Part shown: positions 6,581 to 12,836 of the stretch, piece by piece | Layout: each line of letters opens with the position of its first letter | Position numbering within the stretch: position 1 is the stretch's first letter | Source: UBA2922 sp035352555 | GTDB lineage: Bacteria; Bacillota; Clostridia; Oscillospirales; Oscillospiraceae | Assembly (NCBI GenBank): GCA_035352555.1 | Contig: DAOPXW010000044.1 | Span: 1 to 15,653, forward strand | DNA length: 15,653 bases | Reading direction: 5' to 3' | The notes under the pieces: model-generated | Seen by the model: only the letters and a program-made list of their open reading frames with translations | Database searches by the model: none | Told to the model about the DNA's origin: nothing | Translations under genes and position numbers: made by a program

Positions 6581-7453
6581 TCAGTCGGTGCCGAACAGCT
6601 TTTTGGACAGCGCGATGAGGTCGCGCAGGTATTTGTCCGGGTGGCTGTTGTTATACATGGCGATGCCCAGCACCCGCTCTTCCCGGGGCTCCAGCGGGAT
6701 AATAGCCACATCGGCGTCGTAACCCTCGATCATCAGCCTGGACAGAATACTCACGCCCAGCCCGCAGGATACCATGGCCAGAATGGCCGGGTCGTCCACG
6801 GGCATGGCCATGGTCTTGACCCGCATACCGCGGGAGGTCAGGTCTTTTTCAAAGTCGAAGTCCGTGCCGAAGGAGGACAGAATAAAGGTCTCGTCGTGCA
6901 GCTCGTCAATAGTCATGGTGGTGTTGCGGGCCTTGGGGTTGCTGGTGGGCAGCACCGCGAAATATTGGTCGTGCAAAATGGGCACGAAGCTGAATTTCGC
7001 CCCGGGCACCCGGCTGCAGATGGCGGCGTCCACCTTTTCCGTGGAGAGCCACTCCAGCATATCCTCCTTGCCGCCCACCTGCAGCTGGAACGCCGTGTCC
7101 GGGTGGAGGGCGGTGTATTCCTTGATCAACTGGGGTACCATGTTGCGGGAGGTGCTGGAAAAAATACCTAGACGGAGCAGCCGCTTCTTCTGCTGGCGCA
7201 GCAGCTCCAGCTCGCTGTCCAGACGCTCCTCGTCCTGCACGATCTTTTCAAACACAGGCATCAGACGCTTGCACTCCTCCGTAGGGGAGATGCCGGAGGG
7301 GGAGCGGTCCAGCAGCGTCACTTGCAGCTCCCGCTCCAGCGAATTCATCATGTGGGTCAGCCCGGAGGAGGTGTAGCCCAGCGCTTCCGACGCCCGCATG
7401 AGGCTGCCCGCGCCGATGGCTGCCATCAGGGCCTTGATCTTGTTCGTTTCCAT
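6581..7453 (-). CDS. LysR-family transcriptional regulator
   Basis: Cytosolic DNA-binding regulator of the LysR (LTTR) family, 290 residues, the usual length. The N-terminal winged helix-turn-helix spans about residues 1-60: KIKALMAAIGAGSLMRASEALGYTSSGLTHMMNSLERELQVTLLDR, matching the family pattern (usually 'S.AAR.L..SQ..S..I..LE..LG..LF.R'). A linker helix (VQDEERLDSELELL) and a periplasmic-binding-protein-like effector domain from about residue 90 (LRLGIFSSTSRNMVPQLIKEY) to the end follow. Residue choices in the HTH (SSGLTHMMNSLER) are typical of a clostridial subgroup. The ATG at 7453 fits the HTH position; AAAGG lies about 12 bases upstream. It is divergent from a small membrane-protein gene with a 232-base spacer holding two palindromes, so that gene and itself are the likely targets (inference). 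The effector is unknown. Confidence 0.92.
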   Translation of the reverse strand: METNKIKALMAAIGAGSLMRASEALGYTSSGLTHMMNSLERELQVTLLDRSPSGISPTEECKRLMPVFEKIVQDEERLDSELELLRQQKKRLLRLGIFSSTSRNMVPQLIKEYTALHPDTAFQLQVGGKEDMLEWLSTEKVDAAICSRVPGAKFSFVPILHDQYFAVLPTSNPKARNTTMTIDELHDETFILSSFGTDFDFEKDLTSRGMRVKTMAMPVDDPAILAMVSCGLGVSILSRLMIEGYDADVAIIPLEPREERVLGIAMYNNSHPDKYLRDLIALSKKLFGTD

Positions 7454-7492
7454 AGTCGTTGGACCTTTCCATTATCCGTTTTCCTGCGTTTC

Positions 7493-7498
7493 AGTATA
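7493..7498 (-). promoter_or_regulatory. Possible -10 element of the LysR gene
   Basis: TATACT on the minus strand (7498-7493), about 40 bases before the LysR start codon. The -35 region is T-rich (TTTTTC at 17 bases) but poor, as would fit an activator- or self-controlled promoter. Confidence 0.4.
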
Positions 7499-7528
7499 AC
7501 ATGCCTGAGGGGAAAGAAAAAGGTTTAT

Positions 7529-7545
7529 TCGTACATTTTGTATGA
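7529..7545. promoter_or_regulatory. Candidate LysR-type operator in the divergent spacer
   Basis: TCGTAC-ATTTT-GTATGA (7529-7545) is an interrupted dyad with one mismatch per arm and fits the LysR 'T-N11-A' layout. It lies about 30 bases upstream of the putative LysR -10. A second perfect dyad, CGCAA-T-TTGCG, follows at 7551-7561. Assignment to this LysR protein is inference from position. Confidence 0.4.
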
Positions 7546-7569
7546 GCCATCGCAATTTGCGTCGCTTCA

Positions 7570-7598
7570 CAATGCGCCCTATATGTGTTAAAGTCTTC
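7570..7598 (+). promoter_or_regulatory. Possible promoter for the small membrane-protein gene
   Basis: TTCACA (about 7566-7571) and TAAAGT (about 7589-7594) are 17 bases apart. An alternative pairing of TTGCGT and TATATG, also 17 apart, overlaps it. Either would leave a leader of about 90 bases with a GC-rich hairpin (about 7635-7660) before the Shine-Dalgarno site. Confidence 0.35.
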
Positions 7599-7685
7599 AC
7601 AGAACGAGGGAAGACCTCGAAAACAAAAAAATCATCGGCGGACGGAGCCGCCTGCCGAATGTAAAAAATTATGGAGGTAGCTACT

Positions 7686-7862
7686 ATGAAAATCGAAGCC
7701 GTCATTTCTTTCATCCTCAACATTGCCCTGGGCGCGCTGGTGTTTACCTGGGCCTGCGCCAATATGCCGGTCGCCGCGGCTACCGCCATCGGCGTCGCCG
7801 TCCTGGTGGTTGGTCTGGTGTTCTCCATCAGCTTCCCCAAGCTTGTGAACGGCGAAAAGTAA
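7686..7862 (+). CDS. 58-residue membrane protein of unknown function
   Basis: A very small hydrophobic protein: MKIEAVISFILNIALGALV and onward. Two membrane helices are evident, about residues 4-26 (with Trp and Cys at its end) and about 32-52, joined by a short Asn-Met-Pro turn, with a Lys/Glu tail (PKLVNGEK). I do not recognise a named family. The start is the ATG at 7686, which has GGAGG 8 bases upstream; an in-frame ATG at 7671 overlaps that site and is rejected. The gene follows a long leader with a hairpin, is divergent from a LysR gene, and is followed by a 12-bp GC-rich hairpin, so it forms its own transcription unit. Good Shine-Dalgarno, GC-rich codon use like the neighbours, and a dedicated hairpin make it a real gene rather than noise. 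Control by the LysR protein is plausible but unproved. Confidence 0.78.
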   Translation: MKIEAVISFILNIALGALVFTWACANMPVAAATAIGVAVLVVGLVFSISFPKLVNGEK

Positions 7863-7907
7863 GCGCCGCCCCAAATCCGATATCCTTCTTTCATACATTT
7901 TTCCTAA

Positions 7908-7945
7908 GCAGCAGCCCTCACCGATTCCGGTGAGGGCTGTTGTGA
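7908..7945 (+). terminator. GC-rich hairpin after the small membrane-protein gene
   Basis: CAGCCCTCACCG (7912-7923) pairs perfectly with CGGTGAGGGCTG (7928-7939) around ATTC and can extend by about four more pairs including G-U. The following TTGTGATTT is a poor U tract, so termination may be partial. The -35 of the next gene's promoter lies in its right arm. Confidence 0.6.
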
Positions 7946-7968
7946 TTTCAGGCAAAATCCTGTATACT
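7940..7968 (+). promoter_or_regulatory. Promoter for the CAT-like gene
   Basis: TTGTGA (7940-7945) and TATACT (7963-7968) are 17 bases apart, 18 bases before the start codon. The -35 overlaps the base of the preceding hairpin. Confidence 0.55.
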
Positions 7969-7986
7969 GTCGGCGGAGGCGATAAA

Positions 7987-8622
7987 ATGGAAAAGAGAGA
8001 GCTGAATCCGGATGCCTACCCCAGGCGGGAACATTTCGATTACTTCCGCGCCATGCGCAATCCCTATGTGGGCGTCACCGCGGATGTGGACGTGACGGCG
8101 CTGGCCGGTAAGATCAAAAAAGAAGGGCGGCCCTTTTTCCTGACCGTGCTGTACTGCGCGGCCCGGGCGGCCAACGCCGTGCCGGAGCTGCGCCGCCGCA
8201 TCGAGGGGAACGGCATCGTGGAATACGACCGCTGCCCGGTGTCCTACACGGTCGGCTTGCCCGACGGGACCTACTGCTATTGCCAGATGGAGGCGGACGG
8301 GCCCTACGAGGGGTTTTTGACCGCCGCCGCCGCCGCGCAGGAGGCGGCCGTATCCCAGCCCAGCATCGACGACGGGAGCGACCCGCTGCCGCTGCTGTTC
8401 ATCTCCACGGTACCCTGGCTGCACTACAGCGCCCTGCTGCAGCCCACGCCGGAGCCGCCGGACTCCAACCCCCGCATCACTTGGGGCAGATACGAGGAGC
8501 GGGACGGCAGGGTGCTGCTGCCCGTGACCGTGCTGTGCAACCACGCGCTGGTGGACGGGGCGCAGATCGCGGCGTTTTATGAAAAACTGGACGGGGAAAT
8601 ATCCGCGCTGACAAGAGAATGA
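7987..8622 (+). CDS. Chloramphenicol acetyltransferase-like acyltransferase
   Basis: Cytosolic acetyl-CoA-dependent O-acyltransferase of the CAT (type A) fold, 211 residues against about 215-220 for classical CAT. The N-terminus (PRREHFDYFRAMRNPYVGVTADVDVT) matches the CAT pattern 'W.R..HF..Y.......S.T..ID.T'. PFFLTVLYCAARAANAVPELRRRI is the conserved second segment. The catalytic HxxxDG box is present as NHALVDG, with His186 and Asp190; the residue before the catalytic His is Asn185, where classical CATs usually have a second His. The ATG at 7987 has GGAGG 7 bases upstream; an in-frame ATG at 7930 lies inside the hairpin and promoter and is rejected. Chromosomal CAT-like proteins of Clostridia often do not confer chloramphenicol resistance, so I would not call it a resistance gene. 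The acceptor substrate is unknown. Confidence 0.85.
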   Translation: MEKRELNPDAYPRREHFDYFRAMRNPYVGVTADVDVTALAGKIKKEGRPFFLTVLYCAARAANAVPELRRRIEGNGIVEYDRCPVSYTVGLPDGTYCYCQMEADGPYEGFLTAAAAAQEAAVSQPSIDDGSDPLPLLFISTVPWLHYSALLQPTPEPPDSNPRITWGRYEERDGRVLLPVTVLCNHALVDGAQIAAFYEKLDGEISALTRE

Positions 8623-8623
8623 A

Positions 8624-8654
8624 AAAAGGGCGGCCGAAAGGCCGCCCTTTCTGC
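8624..8654. terminator. Bidirectional terminator between the CAT-like gene and trpB
   Basis: GGGCGGCC and GGCCGCCC pair perfectly around GAAA, with an A6 run on the left and a T3 run on the right. The U tract is stronger for the minus strand (trpB) than for the plus strand. The two genes converge here. Confidence 0.85.
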
Positions 8655-8657
8655 GAT

Positions 8658-10031
8658 TTACCCGAGCTGGGGCAGGGAATCGAAGCCCTTTTGAAGCTCG
8701 GCGTCCGTGGGGATGTAGTCGCCCATGGTGCCGTCATTGAACTGCTGGTAGGCGGTAAGGTCGAAATAGCCGGTGCCGGTGAGACCGAACACGATGGTCT
8801 TTTCTTCGCCGGTCTCGCGGCATTTGACGGCCTCGTCCATGGCCACCTTGATGGCGTGACTGGATTCGGGGGCGGGCAGGATGCCCTCCACCCGGGCAAA
8901 CTCCTCCGCCGCCGCGAACACGCTGGTCTGCTCCACGGCCCGGGCCTCCATCAGGCCCTCGTGGTACAGCTCGCTGAGAATGGGACTCATGCCGTGATAG
9001 CGCAGGCCTCCGGCGTGGTTGGGGGCGGGCATGAAGCCGCTGCCCAGCGTATACATTTTGGCCAGCGGGCACACCTTGCCGGTGTCGCAGAAGTCGTAGG
9101 CAAACTTGCCCCGGGTGAAGCTGGGGCAGGAGGCGGGCTCCACGGCGATGAAGCGATAATCCTTTTCGCCCCGCAGCTTCTCGCCCATGAACGGGGAAAT
9201 CAGACCGCCCAGATTGCTGCCGCCGCCGGCACAGCCGATGATGATGTCCGGCGTGACGCCGTATTTATCCAGCGCGATCTTCGTTTCCAGGCCGATGATA
9301 CTCTGGTGCAGCAGCACCTGATTGAGTACGCTGCCCAGCACATAGCGGTAGCCGGGGGTGGAGGTGGCGACCTCCACGGCCTCGGAGATGGCGCAGCCCA
9401 GAGAGCCGCCGGTGCCGGGGTTGGCGGCCAGAATGGCGCGGCCCACGGCGGTGGTGTCGGAGGGGGAGGGGGTCACGGACGCGCCGTAGGTGCGCATGAC
9501 CTCGCGGCGGAAGGGCTTTTGCTCGTAGCTGACCTTGACCATGAACACCTTGCAGTCCAGCCCGAAATAGGCGCAGGCCATGGACAGCGCGGTGCCCCAC
9601 TGGCCGGCGCCGGTCTCGGTGGTGACGCCCTTCAGCCCCTGCCGCTTGGCGTAGTAGGCCTGGGCGATGGCCGAGTTGAGCTTGTGGCTGCCGGAGGTGT
9701 TGTTGCCCTCAAATTTGTAGTAGATTTTGGCCGGGGTCCGGAGTTTCTTCTCCAGACAGTAGGCCCGCACCAGCGGGGACGGGCGGTACGTCTTGTAATA
9801 GCTTCGGATTTCTTCGGGAATTTCGATATAGCAGTCGTCATTGTCCAGCTCCTGGGCGATGAGATCGTCGCAGAACACGGGGCGCAGGTCGTCGAAGGTC
9901 ATGGGCGCGCCGGTGCCCGGATTGAGCAGGGGAGCGGGCTTGGTTTGCATATCCGCCCGGACGTTGTACCATGCGGTGGGCATTTCGGATTCGCTGAGAT
10001 AGATTTTGCAGGGAATGTTGCTGTCGGCCAT
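8658..10031 (-). CDS. trpB: Tryptophan synthase beta chain, TrpB2 type
   Basis: PLP enzyme joining L-serine and indole to make L-tryptophan. 457 residues; the N-terminal extension before the core and the motif YRPSPLVRAYCLEKKL (about 82-97) mark the TrpB2 (TrpB-like) subgroup rather than the shorter TrpB1 (about 400). The PLP lysine is Lys117 in EGNNTSGSHKLNS; the catalytic-loop motif ETGAGQWG is at 139-146 and the phosphate-binding GCAGGGSN at 266-273. The ATG at 10031-10029 has AAAGGA about 10 bases upstream. The longer frame reaching 10184 runs back through the T-box terminator and is rejected. The gene stands alone with no trpA or other trp gene beside it. TrpB2 proteins do not use TrpA as TrpB1 does and can use free indole (known for the family). 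The Trp T-box leader supports a real role in tryptophan supply. Confidence 0.95.
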   Translation of the reverse strand: MADSNIPCKIYLSESEMPTAWYNVRADMQTKPAPLLNPGTGAPMTFDDLRPVFCDDLIAQELDNDDCYIEIPEEIRSYYKTYRPSPLVRAYCLEKKLRTPAKIYYKFEGNNTSGSHKLNSAIAQAYYAKRQGLKGVTTETGAGQWGTALSMACAYFGLDCKVFMVKVSYEQKPFRREVMRTYGASVTPSPSDTTAVGRAILAANPGTGGSLGCAISEAVEVATSTPGYRYVLGSVLNQVLLHQSIIGLETKIALDKYGVTPDIIIGCAGGGSNLGGLISPFMGEKLRGEKDYRFIAVEPASCPSFTRGKFAYDFCDTGKVCPLAKMYTLGSGFMPAPNHAGGLRYHGMSPILSELYHEGLMEARAVEQTSVFAAAEEFARVEGILPAPESSHAIKVAMDEAVKCRETGEEKTIVFGLTGTGYFDLTAYQQFNDGTMGDYIPTDAELQKGFDSLPQLG

Positions 10032-10071
10032 GATGAGCCATCCTTTCCGCCCGTTTCGGGCTTGCGGGACG

Positions 10072-10116
10072 AAAAAAACTCCTGTCCCGCAGTAAAAATT
10101 ACTGCTGGGACAGGAG
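10072..10116 (-). terminator. Terminator/antiterminator region of the T-box leader
   Basis: On the minus strand CTCCTGTCCC pairs with GGGACAGGAG; the stem continues through GCAGTAA/TTACTGC with one bulge and ends in T7 (10078-10072). This is a strong intrinsic terminator 41 bases before the trpB start. Confidence 0.9.
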
Positions 10117-10345
10117 CGTGATCGATCTCCTGCGGTGCCACCCGGCTTGACGCTTTCGCGTCCTCTTAGCGTATGCTTCCACATACCGGCAGTTGTTAAC
10201 GGAGCGCCCAGCTCCGGCCCACCTCCGCATCCGCATCGGCTGCCCTCCGAGGTCCATTCGGTCTGAGATCGCCGTACCGGCTTCCACCAAACGCCGGCTC
10301 TCTGGAACGGTTGGATCTGAGCTTACTTGCTCCTCATCAACGGTT
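10072..10345 (-). ncRNA. T-box leader, tryptophan specifier (UGG), upstream of trpB
   Basis: This fills most of the 390 bases between trpB and the next gene. In transcript order: GAGGAGCAAGTAAGC; AGAGAGCCGG...TTTGGTGGAAGCCGGT, the conserved upper part of stem I; then CGAATGGACCTCGGAG, which holds the specifier. UGG (10256-10254) is the Trp codon. A GACGCGAAAGCGTC hairpin follows, then the T-box sequence GGGTGGCACCGCA (10143-10131), which binds the free acceptor end of tRNA. CAGGAG just after it can pair with CTCCTG of the terminator to form the antiterminator. The terminator (CTCCTGTCCC / GGGACAGGAG with an extended stem, then T7) ends near 10072. Uncharged tRNA-Trp would favour read-through into trpB. 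The family is certain; the specifier reading rests on its position and agrees with the gene. Confidence 0.93.
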
Positions 10346-10351
10346 TAACGC

Positions 10352-10380
10352 ATCGTAGCACTCCGTCAGGCATTTGTCAA
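10352..10380 (-). promoter_or_regulatory. Promoter of the trpB T-box transcript
   Basis: A perfect TTGACA (10380-10375), a 17-base spacer ending in TGC, and TACGAT (10357-10352) on the minus strand. It places transcription start at about 10345, just before the T-box stem I sequence. Confidence 0.8.
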
Positions 10381-10421
10381 GCTGCCTAAAGGGAATTATT
10401 TCTTTTTGTGCAGATTTGCGA

Positions 10422-10598
10422 TTATATCTCGGGAATAAAGCGGATGGTATGGCATTTTTGCCGGGGATCGGGCAAAATACAAAAGCTTCCGTACGCCGCG
10501 GGCGGCACGGCGAGATCGGAAAAGTCGTCGTCCGTGGCCCGCACCCGGCGCCATACACCGTCAAACCCGCCCAGGCGGGTCATAAAATCCTCGTCCAT
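10422..10598 (-). CDS. 58-residue protein of unknown function
   Basis: A small soluble protein beginning MDEDFMTRLGGFDGVWRRVR, then ATDDDFSDLAVPP and ending IRFIPEI; it is acidic and rich in Asp, Phe and Pro. I do not recognise a family. The ATG at 10598-10596 has a strong GGAGGGG 7-8 bases upstream, which decides the start; an in-frame ATG at 10646 lies inside the rsmE promoter region and is rejected. The frame ends in TAA at 10422, 42 bases before the trpB T-box promoter, with no terminator seen between, so its transcript may run into the T-box unit. It is divergent from rsmE. A perfect 7-bp inverted repeat (ACCCGCC/GGCGGGT, 10565-10580) sits in codons 7-12 and might form an early hairpin in the mRNA. 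Two Cys residues and one CxxxP-like stretch are too few to suggest a metal site. Codon use resembles the neighbours. Confidence 0.62.
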   Translation of the reverse strand: MDEDFMTRLGGFDGVWRRVRATDDDFSDLAVPPAAYGSFCILPDPRQKCHTIRFIPEI

Positions 10599-10631
10599 GG
10601 TAAACCCCTCCGCTTCAGTGTATGCGCACTC

Positions 10632-10660
10632 TTGCAAACGGGTCATAATTATGAGATAAT
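10632..10660 (+). promoter_or_regulatory. rsmE promoter with a 12-bp palindrome in its spacer
   Basis: TTGCAA (10632-10637) and GATAAT (10655-10660) are 17 bases apart, with TGA directly before the -10. The spacer contains the perfect palindrome TCATAATTATGA (10643-10654), ending exactly at the -10 and well placed for a repressor. It lies 33 bases before the rsmE start. Confidence 0.6.
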
Positions 10661-10693
10661 CCGACTATCAAAAATGTTTGGGAGTGACAGTCC

Positions 10694-11428
10694 ATGCCGA
10701 GATTTTTCATGCTGGGCACCAACCTGGCGGGCGGCACCGCCTATGTCAGGGGCCGGGACGCCGAGCATATCCGCGTGCTGCGTCTGCGTCCGGGGGAGGA
10801 CGTGATTATCTGCGACGGGCAGGGTACGGATTATAAATGCCGCCTGGTGCGGTCGGAGAAAGAGGAGGCCGAGCTGGAGGTGCTGGAGGTCACGCCCTGC
10901 GTGACGGAGCCCTCCGTGGCGGTGACCGTGCTTTGCGGGCTGCCCAAGGGCGGCGACCGCACGGATTACATTCTCCAGAAATCCGTGGAGGCCGGCGCGG
11001 CGGAGATCGCCTTTTTCAACTGCGCCCGGTGCGTGGCCAAGCCGGACGAGCCCGACAAAAAGCTGGAGCGCTGGCAGCGCATCGCCGAGGAAGCCGCCAA
11101 ACAGACCGGCCGGGGCGTCATCCCGAAGGTCGGCTGGGTCGGGTCGCTGGTGGGCGCGCTGGACGCGGCCGTGAAAAAGGACGTAGGTCTTTTCATGTAC
11201 GAGACCGGCGATCGGGAGAGCCTTCCCGATGTGCTGGACGCCTGCCGGGATATCAAATCCGCCGCCATCCTCACAGGCCCGGAGGGCGGCTTTGAAAAGT
11301 ACGAGGCCGATCTGGCCAGGGGAGCGGGATTGCACGTGTGCTCCATGGGGGAGCGCATTCTGCGCTGCGAGACCGCGCCCATCGTGGCGCTCACGGCGGT
11401 GATGTACGCCACCGGCAATCTGGCCTGA
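10694..11428 (+). CDS. rsmE: 16S rRNA (uracil-1498-N3)-methyltransferase RsmE
   Basis: Cytosolic SPOUT-class methyltransferase that methylates N3 of U1498 in helix 44 of 16S rRNA using S-adenosylmethionine, near the ribosomal decoding centre. 244 residues, the normal length. An N-terminal PUA-like domain (about 1-70, with HIRVLRLRPGEDVIICDGQG) binds RNA. The C-terminal SPOUT domain forms the knotted AdoMet site: LTGPEGGF at residues 193-200 and GERILRCETAPIVAL from 219, matching the family 'L(G).RILR.ETA'. CGLPKGGDRTDYILQKSVEAGA (about 82-103) and KLERWQRIAEEAAKQTGRG (about 122-140) are also typical. The ATG at 10694 has GGGAG about 10 bases upstream and its own promoter. In many Firmicutes rsmE follows prmA or dnaJ; here it is a single-gene unit ending in a shared terminator. 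Confidence 0.95.
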   Translation: MPRFFMLGTNLAGGTAYVRGRDAEHIRVLRLRPGEDVIICDGQGTDYKCRLVRSEKEEAELEVLEVTPCVTEPSVAVTVLCGLPKGGDRTDYILQKSVEAGAAEIAFFNCARCVAKPDEPDKKLERWQRIAEEAAKQTGRGVIPKVGWVGSLVGALDAAVKKDVGLFMYETGDRESLPDVLDACRDIKSAAILTGPEGGFEKYEADLARGAGLHVCSMGERILRCETAPIVALTAVMYATGNLA

Positions 11429-11440
11429 GCGTTGGTCGAC

Positions 11441-11472
11441 AAAAAGCAGACGCCGAAAAGCGTCTGCTTTTT
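11441..11472. terminator. Bidirectional terminator between rsmE and upp
   Basis: AAAAAGCAGACGC (11441-11453) pairs perfectly over 13 bp with GCGTCTGCTTTTT (11460-11472), loop CGAAAA. The A5/T5 ends give a U tract on both strands, serving convergent rsmE and upp. Confidence 0.92.
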
Positions 11473-11482
11473 GCTGCAAAAT

Positions 11483-12112
11483 TTACTTTGTGCCGAAGAT
11501 ACGGTCGCCGGCGTCGCCCAGACCGGGGACGATGTAGCCGTCCTTGTTCAGGTGGTCGTCCAGCGCGGCGATAAAGATATCCACGTCGGGGTGATCCTTC
11601 TGCATCCGGGCCACGCCCTCCGGCGCGCCGATGATGCTCATGAGCTTGATGTGCTTCACGCCGGTGTTCTTGATGAAGGAGATGGCGGCGGAGGCGGAGC
11701 CGCCGGTGGCCAGCATGGGGTCCACCACGATAACGTCGCGCTCGGAGATGTCGGGGGGCATCTTGAAGTAGTACTTTACCGGCTCCAGAGTTTCGGGGTC
11801 GCGGTACAGGCCGATGTGGCCGACCTTCACGTTGGGCATCATGTTGACCATGCCGTCCACCATGCCCAGACCGGCGCGGAGGATGGGCACCACGGCCAGC
11901 TTTTTGCCGGCGATGCGGTGGACCTTCGCCTTGGCGATGGGGGTCTCGATCTCCACTTCCTCCAGGGGCAGATCGCGGGTGGCCTCGTAGCACATCAGCA
12001 TGGCGATCTCGGAAATGAGCTCGCGGAACTCCTTGACACTGGTGTTCTTGTCGCGGAGAATAGACAGCTTGTGCTGGATCAGCGGGTGGTCGAATACGCA
12101 CACCTTACTCAT
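11483..12112 (-). CDS. upp: Uracil phosphoribosyltransferase
   Basis: Cytosolic pyrimidine-salvage enzyme that joins uracil and PRPP to give UMP and pyrophosphate. 209 residues, the standard length. Visible motifs: VPILRAGLGMVDGM (about 75-88), the PRPP-binding loop VVDPMLATGGSASAAI (about 129-144), and the C-terminal uracil-binding YIVPGLGDAGDRIFGT. The ATG at 12112-12110 has AAGGAG about 9 bases upstream. It is the third gene of a minus-strand operon tsaE-tsaB-upp, 25 bases after tsaB, and is closed by the shared terminator. No separate promoter was seen in the short gap, so it probably depends on the tsaE promoter. This pairing with t6A genes is not the usual upp setting (often glyA, rpiB or ATP synthase in Firmicutes). 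Confidence 0.96.
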   Translation of the reverse strand: MSKVCVFDHPLIQHKLSILRDKNTSVKEFRELISEIAMLMCYEATRDLPLEEVEIETPIAKAKVHRIAGKKLAVVPILRAGLGMVDGMVNMMPNVKVGHIGLYRDPETLEPVKYYFKMPPDISERDVIVVDPMLATGGSASAAISFIKNTGVKHIKLMSIIGAPEGVARMQKDHPDVDIFIAALDDHLNKDGYIVPGLGDAGDRIFGTK

Positions 12113-12137
12113 GAATTTGTCTCCTTCTATTTTTGAT

Positions 12138-12836
12138 TTATTTGTTCTCGTTTATCCGGGCCTGGCGCTCGCGCTCGGCCTGGGAAAGCCGCAGATATAC
12201 CGGCAAAAGCTCGTCCGGCGAGACGGGTGTCAGCCCGGCGGCGGCCATGGCCACGCCCCAGGCGCTCTGCCAGCGCAGATTTTCCGGCGCCAGCGCGCAG
12301 GGGACGCCGTGCGCCGTGAAGTAGTCATAGCAAAGCTGCGCGCCGTCGCCGGTGAGAAAGGCGGTGGCGTTCAGTCCCAGCAGATCGGCGGCCAGTTCGT
12401 CCAGCCCCAGAGCCCGGTCGGGGCGCAGACGGACGGGGGCGCCGTTTTGAATTTCAAAGAGCGCGTTGTAGACCTGACTGCGCCGGGCGTCCATCACGGG
12501 GCAGATCAGGCCGCCCGCGGCGGCGCCGTTCCAGGCCAGCGCCTCCAGCGTGGACACGCCCACGCAGTTTTTCTCCGCCGCCCAGGCCAGACCCTTGACC
12601 GTGGACACGCCGATGCGCACCCCGGTGAAGGAGCCGGGGCCCCGGGCCACGGCAAAAATGTCGATATCCGACAGAGCGAGATTCGTGTTTTTCAGCACAT
12701 CCTCCGCCATGGGCAGCAGGGTACGGCTGTGTGTCAGGCCGCTGATCTGGGTATATTGGGATACCAGCACCCCGTCGCACAGCAGCGCCACGGACGCGGG
12801 CTTCGCGGTGGATTCAAAGGCCAGTAGGTTGCTCAT
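12138..12836 (-). CDS. tsaB: tRNA t6A biosynthesis protein TsaB
   Basis: Partner of TsaD and TsaE in making N6-threonylcarbamoyladenosine at position 37 of ANN-decoding tRNAs; TsaB itself is a catalytically inactive paralogue of TsaD with the ASKHA fold. 232 residues, the family's normal length. Seen: the N-terminal strand NLLAFESTAKPASVALL (family 'ILAIDTST...S.AL'), THSRTLLPMAEDVL (about 35-48), and the signature VARGPGSFTGVRIGVSTVKGLA (63-84), followed by VMDARRSQVYNALFE. The ATG at 12836 has GGAGG 7 bases upstream, inside the end of tsaE. The genes overlap by four bases (ATGA), so translation is probably coupled. The rimI gene that often follows tsaB is absent here; upp takes that place. 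tsaD is not in the window. Confidence 0.94.
   Translation of the reverse strand: MSNLLAFESTAKPASVALLCDGVLVSQYTQISGLTHSRTLLPMAEDVLKNTNLALSDIDIFAVARGPGSFTGVRIGVSTVKGLAWAAEKNCVGVSTLEALAWNGAAAGGLICPVMDARRSQVYNALFEIQNGAPVRLRPDRALGLDELAADLLGLNATAFLTGDGAQLCYDYFTAHGVPCALAPENLRWQSAWGVAMAAAGLTPVSPDELLPVYLRLSQAERERQARINENK

Noticed and set aside
8619..10121. A 500-codon plus-strand open frame opposite trpB
   Set aside because: Low-complexity Gly/His/Ala translation with no motif, opposite a clear TrpB2 and running through the T-box terminator.
10032..10184. A 51-residue N-terminal extension of TrpB from an upstream in-frame ATG
   Set aside because: The extension is encoded by the T-box and its terminator, and the ATG at 10031 has a good ribosome site matching the family start.
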